Shown here one piece after another: positions 33,705 to 42,644 of a stretch of DNA of 64,000 bases; the stretch's first letter is position 1, and each line of letters opens with the position of its first letter. Source of the stretch: Alkalihalobacillus sp047302405. Lineage in GTDB: Bacteria; Bacillota; Bacilli; Bacillales; Bacillaceae_D. The notes beneath the pieces were generated by a model that was not told where the DNA came from, searched no databases, and saw nothing but the letters and a program-made list of their open reading frames with translations. Location: NCBI RefSeq assembly GCF_047302405.1, contig NZ_CP154853.1, positions 3,844,001 to 3,908,000 on the forward strand. The letters run 5' to 3'. A program made the translations under genes and the position numbers.

Positions 33705-34727
33705 TCAATCTTTATTTATGAACTCACTGATAATTTCATATGATTTTAGACGATCCTCATGATTATAAATATAAGATGTCAGCATTATTTCATCTATTTG
33801 AGCATTATCTATAAATTTCTCGAGTTTTTCTTTAACTGTTTGAGGGCTACCTACAATACTTCCATTTATTGATTGATAGACGGCCGCTTTCTCATGTTCG
33901 TTCCAGACCGTATTCATATCCCTTGCTGGTTGGATAGCCACCGGATTACCGCGAACAAGTCCGAGAAAATGTTGTTCTGTTGAAGAGAACAAGAATTGTG
34001 CTTCTTCATCGGTATCTGCCGCTGTAAGATTCATCCCCATCATGACATATGGTTTCTCTAATAGCTCTGAAGGTCTAAAATTCTCTCTATATGCCTGAAT
34101 AGCAGGAAATGTATAAGATGGAGAAAAATGACCAGCGAATGAAAATGGAAGGCCAAGATGGGCTGCCAAATGGGCACTAAAATCACTTGACCCTAATAGC
34201 CATATAGGGATTTGTAATCCTTCACCTGGAATAGCTTTTACTGGATTATTTGAAGCAAATTTAGCTGGATCAAAATAAGCCATCAATTCATTCACTTGAT
34301 CAGGAAATTCAACATTTCTATTTCTTCTTAAAGCACTTGCTGTTAATTGATCAGTACCTGGTGCACGCCCCAACCCTAAATCGATCCGGTTAGGATATAA
34401 GGACTCTAATGTGCCAAATTGCTCTGCAATGACTAAGGAAGAGTGGTTAGGTAACATAATTCCACCAGAACCAAGTCGAATCTTTGATGTTCCAGCCGCT
34501 ATATAGCTCAAGAGAACCGATGTAGCTGAGCTTGCGATTGGCTTCATATTATGATGTTCTGCTACCCAGTACCGATTGTACCCCCAGTTTTCCGCATGCT
34601 GTGCCAAGTCAAGCGTGTTTCGAAAAGCATCAGCTGGTGTGCTTCCTTCACTGACTGTCGCCAAGTCAAGTATAGAGATTGGAATAGAACCCAGTTGTTT
34701 TTTTGATGTATTATTTTCTTTAGACAT
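33705..34727 (-). CDS. LLM-class flavin-dependent oxidoreductase, MsnO8-like group
   Basis: A 340-residue luciferase-like monooxygenase (ISILDLATVSEGSTP, RYWVAEHHNMKPIASSA, NRIDLGLGRAPGTDQL), paralogue of the protein at 31554-32579. ATG at 34727 is chosen because GAGGAGG lies 8 bases upstream and the length then matches the paralogue. The frame stays open upstream and would add a hydrophobic segment (IIGLCVIHYFLF), probably a remnant of another gene and not part of this protein. It is the first gene of the cluster. Confidence 0.88.
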   Translation of the reverse strand: MSKENNTSKKQLGSIPISILDLATVSEGSTPADAFRNTLDLAQHAENWGYNRYWVAEHHNMKPIASSATSVLLSYIAAGTSKIRLGSGGIMLPNHSSLVIAEQFGTLESLYPNRIDLGLGRAPGTDQLTASALRRNRNVEFPDQVNELMAYFDPAKFASNNPVKAIPGEGLQIPIWLLGSSDFSAHLAAHLGLPFSFAGHFSPSYTFPAIQAYRENFRPSELLEKPYVMMGMNLTAADTDEEAQFLFSSTEQHFLGLVRGNPVAIQPARDMNTVWNEHEKAAVYQSINGSIVGSPQTVKEKLEKFIDNAQIDEIMLTSYIYNHEDRLKSYEIISEFINKD

Positions 34728-35179
34728 AATTTTGTCCTCCTCTTTTTTAAATAAAAAATAGTGAATGACGCATAAACCAATAATCATAAGTGAAACTTCA
34801 ATCAGTAGAGGTTTACTTCCCCAAACCAACGAATATCAAAGACCCTATAACTTATTAAGTCACTTACTCTAAAAATCTATATATCTAGAATTACCAATAT
34901 ATTAGTTAAAAAACATATGAAAATGATTCTTTTTCGAAATCACCTCCTTAGATAAGTAGTGTCTATAATATAGATACATAAATCCAGAGATAAGTTTGGA
35001 TAAAATATAAATCTATAAATCTATATATCTGAATATAACGATATTCAGTAAATAAATAAAGTGAAATGCTCAGCACAATTCACTTTTTTAAAATTTCCTT
35101 CATAATGTCAATGTATTCTTGCAGATTAATTTTATCATTTACTCCATCAATAAAGATAAACTTCCTTAAAGTCTAAAAT
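34728..35179 (-). other. AT-rich upstream region of the flavin monooxygenase cluster
   Basis: No gene is seen. It holds repeated ATCTATA-type words and a perfect inverted repeat CTGAATAT-AACG-ATATTCAG (35029-35048), a candidate operator. On the minus strand AAGGAGGTGATTTCG near 34950 looks like a strong ribosome site but is followed by only a short stop-limited frame, suggesting a decayed gene. A hairpin AAGTGAA/TTCACTT with T-run lies at about 35058-35086. Confidence 0.45.
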
Positions 35180-35211
35180 AAAAAGCTCAATCACCTAAGC
35201 GATCGAGCTTT
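35180..35211 (-). terminator. Terminator of the kyn operon
   Basis: On the minus strand AAAGCTCGATC and the complementary GATTGAGCTTT flank a short loop, followed by TTATTTTAG. It is 7 bases past the NSS transporter stop. Confidence 0.7.
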
Positions 35212-35217
35212 CTACGA

Positions 35218-36561
35218 TTAAAAAATCCCTAATGAAACAATCAGAACAACGATAATGACAAGAGGCACAACAAATCTCATTAAAAAGAGCCAGATTTTAA
35301 ACAATTGACTGGAAAGATTATTTCCGCTTAAAAATTCCGCTTCCATAAGCTTTCTTTCCATTTTAAATGAAATGAATAAGGAAATTAATAGACATCCAAT
35401 TGGGAGCATGATGTTACTAACCAAATAATCGGTCGCATCAAAAATCGATAAACTAAAAATCTGAACATGCTCTAATAGCCCGAAGCTTAATGCCGCTGGA
35501 ATTCCACCGACAAAAACAACTAAACCTGAAATGATCGTTATTTTCTTACGAGTGCTTACCTTCTTTTCAGTAAATGCTGAAATAATAATTTCTAGCAGAC
35601 TGAAGGAAGAAGTGAGAGTAGCAAATAAAAATAGTAACAAAAATAACGCTAAAAAAATTTCGCCAAATATAATCTCAGAAAAAACGGCAGGCAACATAAC
35701 GAAAAGCAAACCTGGTCCTTCCGTCGGCTCATAACCTAAAGCAAAAATGGCTGGAAAAATCGCTAAACCCGCTAAGATAGAGACAAATAAATTCATCACG
35801 ACAACCGAGACAGCGGCCGTCGGAATACTTTCCTTCTTATCTAAATAAGAACTATATGTAACTAAACAAGAGAAACCAACCGCTAAAGCAAAAAATGATT
35901 GCCCAAGTGCATAAAGGGCACCCTCTGCTGATAAACTAGAGAAATCTGGTTGCAGGAAGAACCGCACCCCTTCACTTGCCCCTTCTAATGTTAACGAACG
36001 AATCACTAAGATAATAAAAAAGATAAAGAGCAATGGCATCAAAACATTATTTGCTCGTTCAATTCCATTTTTAATCCCAAGTGATAAAATGATTACATTC
36101 AAAATTAAGAAAACAAATAATCCAAGAAGTCCTACCCATGGTGTACTAATAACTGAACCAAACAATTGAGCATAATCAGTAGTCGGTCCAATAATTTGTC
36201 CTGTCAGTGATAATACGGTATAAATAAGCACCCAACCACCGACAACACAATAAAAAGAGAGGAGGAAAAAACAACCGACAACGCCTAGCTTACCAAGATG
36301 CCCCCAACGACTATTAGGAGCCAGCTTTTGATAAGCAGAAACCGCTTCTTTTTTCGACCCACGACCGATCACAAACTCAGCAATTAACATCGGTAAACCG
36401 ACTAGCAATGTACAGGCAATAAAGACGAGGAGAAAAGCTCCTCCTCCATTTGTACCTGTCACATAAGGAAATTTCCAAATAGCTCCTAAGCCAATGGCCG
36501 CTCCCGCAGATGCAAATATAAATCCAATATTAGAAGACCATTGTTCTCTTTTTTCCCCCAT
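35218..36561 (-). CDS. NSS-family sodium-dependent transporter, probably for tryptophan or kynurenine
   Basis: A 447-residue membrane transporter of the neurotransmitter:sodium symporter family with about 11-12 helices. The first helix has the family signature SAGAAIGLGAIWKFPYVTG (sodium and substrate site), and other conserved segments are GGGAFLLVFIA and SFFALAVGFSCLVTYSSYL. It begins 30 bases after kynA in the same operon, so tryptophan (or a related amino acid) is the likely substrate; this is inference from context. It resembles B. subtilis YocR/YhdH in general. Confidence 0.88.
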   Translation of the reverse strand: MGEKREQWSSNIGFIFASAGAAIGLGAIWKFPYVTGTNGGGAFLLVFIACTLLVGLPMLIAEFVIGRGSKKEAVSAYQKLAPNSRWGHLGKLGVVGCFFLLSFYCVVGGWVLIYTVLSLTGQIIGPTTDYAQLFGSVISTPWVGLLGLFVFLILNVIILSLGIKNGIERANNVLMPLLFIFFIILVIRSLTLEGASEGVRFFLQPDFSSLSAEGALYALGQSFFALAVGFSCLVTYSSYLDKKESIPTAAVSVVVMNLFVSILAGLAIFPAIFALGYEPTEGPGLLFVMLPAVFSEIIFGEIFLALFLLLFLFATLTSSFSLLEIIISAFTEKKVSTRKKITIISGLVVFVGGIPAALSFGLLEHVQIFSLSIFDATDYLVSNIMLPIGCLLISLFISFKMERKLMEAEFLSGNNLSSQLFKIWLFLMRFVVPLVIIVVLIVSLGIF

Positions 36562-36591
36562 ATTGTTCCCCCCCTTAGCGTAATCGAAAGT

Positions 36592-37440
36592 TTATAGTTC
36601 TGTTCGTAAATCCCACAATTCAGGGAAGAAGCGTTGATCTAGTACTTTCTTTAAATAATTAACGCCAGAAGAACCACCTGTCCCCACTTTAAATCCAATA
36701 ATCCGCTCTACCGTTTTCATATGACGGAAACGCCATTGTTGAAGCCAATCTTCAATATCGACTAACTTTTCAGCCAACTGATATAAGTCCCAATGCTTAT
36801 CAACATCACGATATACAGCCATCCAAGCTTGCTTTACACTCTCATCTTCTGCATACGGTTTTGAGTAATCACGATTAAGGAGATCCAAATTAATCGAAAA
36901 TCCAGCTTTAGACAAAGCTTCAATCGCAACATCATAAAGACCAGGGCTATGAAAAGCATCACTTAACTCTTTATGCAAGATTGGATCCTTTTCATAAATT
37001 TTTAAAATATGTGGCGTTTTATAACCTAGTGCAAATTCTATTTTACGGTATTGATAAGATTGAAACCCTGATGCTTGGCCAAGTGAATCACGAAATTCCA
37101 TATATTCAGCTGGTGTTAACGTTGATAAAACATCCCAAGCTTGAATAATTTGAGATTGAATTTTTGACACACGGGCTAAACGTTTGAACGATGCTTGGAA
37201 ATCTTCTGCCTGAATCGATTCAATCGCTGCATTTGTTTCATGCAAAATTAACTTCATCCATAATTCACTTACTTGGTGGATAATGATAAAGAGCATTTCA
37301 TCATGGTGATCGGAAAGACGCTCTTGTCCTGATAAAATTTGATCAAGCTTTAAGTATTCCCCATACGTCATATTGTTCTTAAAGTCCGTATAAATTCCTT
37401 TTTCATTTGCAGTCGTTTTTGGATTTTCAGTCATCATCAT
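36592..37440 (-). CDS. kynA: Tryptophan 2,3-dioxygenase
   Basis: A 282-residue heme dioxygenase that converts L-tryptophan to N-formylkynurenine. Conserved segments are YGEYLKLDQILSGQ, DEMLFIIIHQVSELWMKL (substrate pocket), RDSLGQASGFQSYQYR and the heme-binding RFRHMKTVERIIGFKVGTGG with the proximal His. The start ATG overlaps the kynB stop by 4 bases. It is followed by the NSS transporter. Confidence 0.95.
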   Translation of the reverse strand: MMMTENPKTTANEKGIYTDFKNNMTYGEYLKLDQILSGQERLSDHHDEMLFIIIHQVSELWMKLILHETNAAIESIQAEDFQASFKRLARVSKIQSQIIQAWDVLSTLTPAEYMEFRDSLGQASGFQSYQYRKIEFALGYKTPHILKIYEKDPILHKELSDAFHSPGLYDVAIEALSKAGFSINLDLLNRDYSKPYAEDESVKQAWMAVYRDVDKHWDLYQLAEKLVDIEDWLQQWRFRHMKTVERIIGFKVGTGGSSGVNYLKKVLDQRFFPELWDLRTEL

Positions 37441-38087
37441 TCTCCTTTTTCATCTGAAAGTAATGGGCGAATAACAGCACGAACGGGGCTGCCATCCCCC
37501 TCTCTTATAGGAAGTGGTAAAGCAATTAGTTCATAATCTCCATCAGAAACAGAATCAAGCATTACGTTCTCTAAAATCGCTATATCATTTTTTAAAAGAG
37601 CATGATGTCCACTTAATTCTTTACTATCAGGATGATCGACAGAAGGAACATCGACCCCAATCAACTTAATCCCTTTATCGCCTAAATAGTTAGCTCCACA
37701 AGCAGTCACTGACGGGAAATCCGCTGGAAAATGAATTGGATTATTCGGAATCGACGTCTTAATTAGTAGACGCTCCACCCCATCTAAATCAAAATGGGAA
37801 AACATCTCTTCATTTAACATCGTATAAGAGGAACCGTCAATCACACGAGCTTTCCCGATAAAGCGCTCAATATCTAAATCAAGAATACGGGCACCACTAT
37901 TATCAAAATGAAATGGTGCATCAACATGTGTCCCTGAATGGAGACTCGTTGTCATTTTTCCAATATTCACCGAACCAGTTTGTTCCTTCGTATATTCCGT
38001 TACATATTGAAACGGTGTGTCTCCAGGCCAATGTGCGAGCTTGTCATCTAATGGTTGAGAAATATCGATCCATTTTGCCTGGTTCAT
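37437..38087 (-). CDS. kynB: Kynurenine formamidase
   Basis: A 216-residue cyclase-family metal hydrolase that turns N-formylkynurenine into kynurenine. The motif HSGTHVDAPFHF binds the metals, and WIDISQPLDDKLAHWPGDTP is typical of bacterial KynB. The start overlaps the kynU stop by one base and the stop overlaps kynA, so all three are tightly coupled. Confidence 0.95.
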   Translation of the reverse strand: MNQAKWIDISQPLDDKLAHWPGDTPFQYVTEYTKEQTGSVNIGKMTTSLHSGTHVDAPFHFDNSGARILDLDIERFIGKARVIDGSSYTMLNEEMFSHFDLDGVERLLIKTSIPNNPIHFPADFPSVTACGANYLGDKGIKLIGVDVPSVDHPDSKELSGHHALLKNDIAILENVMLDSVSDGDYELIALPLPIREGDGSPVRAVIRPLLSDEKGE

Positions 38088-39364
38088 TACGCCACGACTC
38101 CTCGCTTATTCTCGTATTTCTTATATAGTTCTTCTTTCATAATTCGTTTTAAAATTTGGACACTATTCCAAACATCTTCAAATGAATTATAAAGAGCAAC
38201 TGGTGCTAGTCGGATTCCGTTTGGTGTACGGAAATCTGGAATGACACCTTCATCCTTTAATGCTTTACAAATACGAGCAGCCTCTGGATGTTCAATGTAT
38301 AAATGACCACCACGTCTATCATCTTGATCAGGATTACGGAAAACAAACTGCTCAGCTTTTAATTCTTGCTCCATTAACTCCTTCATAAAGCGAGTAAGAG
38401 CTAACGATTTTTGACGAATTTGCTCAATACCAGCTTCATGAAATAATTCCAGTGAACCAATTAGAGGAGCTAGGCTGAGAACATGCGGAGTACCAATTTG
38501 AAAAGCTCCAGCATCTTCCGCATGAGTTAACGTATGTTCCATATCAAATTGCTTTTCCTTTTTCGAACTAAACCAGCCAGCAAGACCTGGTGCTGTACCA
38601 AAATGCTTGCGATTTACATAAAGGCTACCAACCGATCCCGGCCCTCCGTTCAAATGCTTATACGTGCACCAAAAGGCAAAATCGGCTCCCCATTCGCTCA
38701 GTTCATGCGGAATCGAGCCAATCGAATGGCAAAGATCAAAACCGATAATAATCCCTCTTTGATGAGCTTCTTCTGTCAGACGCTTCATATCAAGTATCTG
38801 ACCACTACGATAAAGAACACTCGGTAATAGAATAAGAGCAATCTCATCGGTCATCGCTTCAATAATGTCTTCTTCTTTTAACGTATGACCGTCTGCACTT
38901 TTCACTTGAACTAAATGCTCGTGATAATCGAAGCCCTTTTGTTGAATTTGACTTTGAAGGGCATAAATATCACTAGGAAAATTCAGTTCATCCGCTAAAA
39001 TTTTCGTACGCTTTCCAGCTGGTTTATAAAAAGTAGCGACAAGCTGATGTAAGTTCGCTGTCGTGGAACCGGTTACAATTACTTCATCTTCAAAAGCCCC
39101 GACAAGTTGAGCCATTTTATCGCCTAATGATTCTGATAAATAAAACCATGGATAATTGCCTTCCGTCCAGCCATCAATTCCTAATGTTTTCCATGAATCA
39201 ATTAGTGTATGCAATGTTTTCTCAGCACGCTTGGATAATAAGCCTAAAGAATTACCATCTAAATAAATTTGATTGTCTTGTAAATAAAACTCTTCTCGAA
39301 ATGAAGCTAGAGAATCTTGCTTATCTAAGTCTATTGCCATTTCATAAGTTAATTGCTGAGTCAT
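38087..39364 (-). CDS. kynU: Kynureninase
   Basis: A 425-residue PLP enzyme that cleaves kynurenine to anthranilate and alanine. The PLP-binding Lys is in CTYKHLNGGPGS, with the substrate-side segments LDGNSLGLLS and GWFSSKKEKQFDM. AGGAGG precedes the ATG. It is the first gene of the kynU-kynB-kynA-transporter operon, whose end product anthranilate could feed back into tryptophan or quinolone-type synthesis. Confidence 0.95.
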   Translation of the reverse strand: MTQQLTYEMAIDLDKQDSLASFREEFYLQDNQIYLDGNSLGLLSKRAEKTLHTLIDSWKTLGIDGWTEGNYPWFYLSESLGDKMAQLVGAFEDEVIVTGSTTANLHQLVATFYKPAGKRTKILADELNFPSDIYALQSQIQQKGFDYHEHLVQVKSADGHTLKEEDIIEAMTDEIALILLPSVLYRSGQILDMKRLTEEAHQRGIIIGFDLCHSIGSIPHELSEWGADFAFWCTYKHLNGGPGSVGSLYVNRKHFGTAPGLAGWFSSKKEKQFDMEHTLTHAEDAGAFQIGTPHVLSLAPLIGSLELFHEAGIEQIRQKSLALTRFMKELMEQELKAEQFVFRNPDQDDRRGGHLYIEHPEAARICKALKDEGVIPDFRTPNGIRLAPVALYNSFEDVWNSVQILKRIMKEELYKKYENKRGVVA

Positions 39365-39436
39365 AATAGACCTCCTTTTTTAAACCTTTCATTTTTTCAG
39401 ATAATTTATTCTGAACGTTAGAATCCTTATGCCCTT

Positions 39437-39499
39437 ACTATAAAACAATTAATGACATCATGTCAACGACTTGATGTCATTAAAATAATGTAATACACT
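39437..39499. promoter_or_regulatory. Divergent kynU/tetR promoters with TetR-type operator
   Basis: The minus-strand promoter for kynU is TTGACA (39466-39461) and TATAGT (39442-39437), 18 bases apart. The plus-strand promoter for the TetR gene is TTGATG (39471-39476) and TACACT (39494-39499), 17 apart. A 12-bp perfect inverted repeat TTAATGACATCA (39449-39460) / TGATGTCATTAA (39472-39483) overlaps both -35 regions. Confidence 0.8.
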
Positions 39500-39524
39500 T
39501 TAAAGAAAAAAGGAGGAGGACTTA

Positions 39525-40136
39525 ATGAAGAAAGCGTTGTCATTAAGAGAAGAAAAAGCAGTCCAAACTCGCCTTCGAATCCTTGAAGCTGGTCGAACGA
39601 GTTTTATTGAACAAGGCTTTACAAAAACAACGATTTCACAAATTATCAAAAAAGCAGGTCTTGGATATGGCACAGCCTATGTTTATTTCAAAAACAAAGA
39701 TGAGATCTTAATTGAATTAGTCGATGAACTCATGAACCAATTTTATCAAGTTGCTGAGCGTTCATTTGTACCCAATACCGTTGAAGAAGCACAGAGCTGT
39801 ATTCAAGAACAAGTGGAACTGTTTTTATCATTAGCCAAACAAGAAGCAGAAATGATGAGCGTCTTAAACGAAGCTAGAGGTATCTCCACTGCGGTTGCTA
39901 AACGTTGGAGTGAAATTCAAGAACGATTTATTACAAGTATCACTAAAGACATTACCTTCGCTCAATCAAAAGGACTAGCCTCTAACCATCTTGATCCAAC
40001 CCTTATCGCTCGCGGGTGGTTTTATGCAAATGAAATGTTTATGTGGGAAAGTGTAATAGGCGAAAGCCACTTTTCAATACAAGAAATTAGAGAACAATTA
40101 ACTTACCTTTATATGAATGGCTTGTATCATAAGTAA
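39525..40136 (+). CDS. TetR-family regulator, probable repressor of the kyn operon
   Basis: A 203-residue TetR regulator. The N-terminal HTH contains ARTSFIEQGFTKTTISQII-type sequence followed by AGLGYGTAYVYFKNKDEIL, and the rest is a helical ligand-binding domain. AAAGGAGGAGG precedes the ATG. It is divergent from kynU and shares a 100-base control region with a strong inverted repeat, so it most likely represses kynUBA and itself. The ligand could be kynurenine or tryptophan; that is not shown by the sequence. Confidence 0.88.
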   Translation: MKKALSLREEKAVQTRLRILEAGRTSFIEQGFTKTTISQIIKKAGLGYGTAYVYFKNKDEILIELVDELMNQFYQVAERSFVPNTVEEAQSCIQEQVELFLSLAKQEAEMMSVLNEARGISTAVAKRWSEIQERFITSITKDITFAQSKGLASNHLDPTLIARGWFYANEMFMWESVIGESHFSIQEIREQLTYLYMNGLYHK

Positions 40137-40297
40137 GGAAAAGAAGATTAAAAGATAAATGCCTGAAAATGAACAGGAATTCTGTGGACTTATACAAATA
40201 GACTAGAGAAAATAAGGCAAGATAGAAGATGATTGAAAGCTTTATTGGGAAAAGGATTACGGGGAGCTTTGAAGGAAAGAAGAAGACTGGCTTATTA

Positions 40298-40405
40298 TTG
40301 AATCCAGCCTGAATTTATATTGATTTTACTTTTGAATTAAGGTTGAGTGCATAGTTCTTTTCTCCGCTTTTTCTTCTCTCTTTCTTACACTTCAGATACC
40401 GACTT
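40298..40405. repeat. Intergenic direct repeat, copy 1
   Basis: About 105 bases starting ATTGAATCCAGCCTGAATTT recur with scattered differences at 48474-48570, in the same orientation. No gene is seen in 40137-40498 apart from this. Confidence 0.6.
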
Positions 40406-40498
40406 TTAGTTGATTTCTCAATCCATTTAGCTTCAAGAATATACTTCATTATTGCATTTCCTAGTGAGCCTGCTATATAGATTGTACTTAAGTTTTAG

Positions 40499-40910
40499 AA
40501 AATAAAGCAGATGCAAGCGAAGATAAAACATTTGAAGAGTACAAAGACTATTACACAGTTGGGTATGAAACTGAAATGGAACGTATCGTCATTACAGATA
40601 ACACGATGACATTCTATCAAAATGGTGAAGCAAAAACAGGAGAATACACATATAACGGGTATGAAATCTTTACTTACGAGTCTGGAAATAGAGGAGTTAT
40701 TTATTTAACTTAGTTGGCGAAGAAGATGGTGTTCCAAAACATGTCCAATTCAGCGCTCATAGCATTTCCCCAACAAAAGCTGAACATTACCATATTTATT
40801 TTGGTGATGATGAGCATGAGACTCTTTTAAATGAATTAACGAATTGTCCCCCTTACTACCCTTCTCAATTTAGTGGTGAGGAAATTGTTGAAGAAATGAA
40901 GGAACATTAA
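40499..40910 (+). pseudogene. zinT: zinT-like metal-binding protein, broken
   Basis: The translated pieces match the ZinT (YodA) zinc-binding domain: EEYKDYYTVGYETEMERI and DNTMTFYQ in one frame, NGEAKTGEYTYNGYEIFTYE with SGNRGVIYL in a second, and VPKHVQFSAHSISPTKAEHY, HIYFGDDEHETLLNELTN and EEIVEEMKEH in a third. Frameshifts near 40620 and 40705 and a missing N-terminal part show that the gene is inactive. In intact relatives this domain binds zinc in the periplasm or on the cell surface. Confidence 0.85.
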
Positions 40911-41172
40911 ATTTAGGCGATTTTTTAATAGTCGTTTCAAAAAAAGGCTGGCTCCACTCATTTTTGGATTCATCCTTTTTTGATATGTTGATTAGTCCAA
41001 GTAAAAAGGTTCATCAAAAGATTGTATCTATCATTTCTCACTAGATAGGCTAACCACCTATGATAACCCTTTCATTTTATTGTGGACAGATAATTCCAAC
41101 GGTGTTATGATCATTGTATCCTTAGGAAACAATTTAATTTCTCAAGAAAACAATAATAATGGAGGAATGAAT

Positions 41173-41979
41173 ATGATGACTGAAACAATGTTTCCATCCT
41201 TTGACGGTACAAAGCTTTATGTGAGAAAGGATATAGTAGATGAAGCGAAAGCCGCTGTCGTTATCGTTCATGGCTTATGTGAGCATTTGAACCGCTATGA
41301 TTATTTAACGAATACACTCAACGCACGTGGTTTCAACGTCTATCGCTTTGATCATCGCGGCCATGCCAGATCAGAAGGTAAGCGGACATTTTATAGTGAT
41401 TTTAATGTCATTATTGACGATGTTAATGCGAATGTCGATATCGCTTTACAAGAGAATCCAACTATCCCTGTCTTTGTCATCGGTCATAGCATGGGAGGAT
41501 TTGCTTCGACTGCCTTTGGCACGAAATATCCCGGCAAAGTAAAGGGAATTGTCTTATCAGGCGCATTAACTCGTTATACGAAAAAGATTTTTGGTGACAC
41601 ACCAATCAATCTTCCTTCAGGCACATATCTTCCAAATGAACTAGGCGACGGAGTTTGTAGTAATCCTGAGGTTGTATCCGCTTATGTTAATGATCCACTT
41701 GTTGAAAAACAAATATCTGTTGACCTATTAAACAACCTTATTCAAGGTGTAGAATGGTTAAAAGCAAATGCGCAGCAATTCATTGACCCTGTCTTCATCA
41801 TGCATGGTGCCAATGACGGCCTTATCAGTGAAGAGGACTCCCGCATCGTATACGGCGATATCGCTTCCACAGATAAATCGTTAAAAATTTACGCTCAGCT
41901 CATGCATGAAATCTTTAATGAAACGTGCCGTGACGAAGTAATCGAAGAAGCCATTTCGTGGATTGAAAAACGAGTATAA
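41173..41979 (+). CDS. Alpha/beta hydrolase, monoacylglycerol lipase-like
   Basis: A 268-residue serine hydrolase. The nucleophile elbow is GHSMGG, the oxyanion region VIVHGLCEHLNRYDYL, and the segment FDHRGHARSEGKR is typical of lysophospholipase/monoacylglycerol lipase proteins; acid and His residues are in MHGANDGLIS and LMHEIFNE. The ATG at 41173 is chosen because GGAGG lies 7 bases upstream. No signal peptide, so cytosolic. It is followed 84 bases later by a MarR regulator on the same strand. Confidence 0.88.
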   Translation: MMTETMFPSFDGTKLYVRKDIVDEAKAAVVIVHGLCEHLNRYDYLTNTLNARGFNVYRFDHRGHARSEGKRTFYSDFNVIIDDVNANVDIALQENPTIPVFVIGHSMGGFASTAFGTKYPGKVKGIVLSGALTRYTKKIFGDTPINLPSGTYLPNELGDGVCSNPEVVSAYVNDPLVEKQISVDLLNNLIQGVEWLKANAQQFIDPVFIMHGANDGLISEEDSRIVYGDIASTDKSLKIYAQLMHEIFNETCRDEVIEEAISWIEKRV

Positions 41980-42063
41980 CCAGTCAACTCTCTACTAAAT
42001 AATATTGAGGTATGATATGATCCATTTTAGTGACATAAACTTAGGCAAGGAAAGGGTTTATTT

Positions 42064-42591
42064 ATGAAACTAGAATGGATGGGTAATCATCGAGCACTGA
42101 TAGAGAAAATCATTAAATATGGCAATGCTTACTCAAACACGTATAAACGACAGTTTGCTTACGGGACAGATGTTCTTCTCTCTGCTTCACAAGTTCAAAC
42201 TTTAGAATACATTATAGAAGCAGAAGATAAGGATGAGAAAATGTCTGAAATGGCGGAACGATTAGGAGTTAGTCGAAGTGCCTTTTCTAAAAATGCTAAG
42301 AATCTCACAGAAAAAGGCTTACTTGAAAAATACCACCTGAGCGGAAATCGCAAAGATATTTATATAAAACCATCTACCAAAGGATATGAAGTGTATCAGC
42401 AATATACCGAATTTGTCCGCCAAGAATGTTTCGACGAAATGTTCTGGATCGCCGATCAAATTCCAGAGTCCTCCAAGGAACATTTTATTGCCTTACTTGA
42501 TTGTTTTTCCGATACGTTAATTCACTTCAGTTCAAAGAAACAAACACCTAAAAAATGGATCAAAATAGATGAAGAAAATAAAAATGGTTGA
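42064..42591 (+). CDS. MarR-family transcriptional regulator
   Basis: A 175-residue winged-helix regulator. The HTH is at about residues 58-95 (KMSEMAERLGVSRSAFSKNA, KNLTEKGLLE) and the wing is LSGNRKDIYIKPSTKG. AAGGAAAGGG precedes the ATG. It follows the alpha/beta hydrolase gene on the same strand and may regulate it. Its stop codon lies within a strong terminator hairpin. Confidence 0.85.
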   Translation: MKLEWMGNHRALIEKIIKYGNAYSNTYKRQFAYGTDVLLSASQVQTLEYIIEAEDKDEKMSEMAERLGVSRSAFSKNAKNLTEKGLLEKYHLSGNRKDIYIKPSTKGYEVYQQYTEFVRQECFDEMFWIADQIPESSKEHFIALLDCFSDTLIHFSSKKQTPKKWIKIDEENKNG

Positions 42592-42620
42592 ACAGGAAAC
42601 AATTCCTGCTCAACCATTTT
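42581..42620 (+). terminator. Terminator after the MarR gene
   Basis: AAAATGGTTGAACAGGAA pairs almost perfectly with TTCCTGCTCAACCATTTT. It can also serve the convergent gene ending at 42645. Confidence 0.85.
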
Positions 42621-42644
42621 CAATCGTTTTAGTTTATCCTTCGA

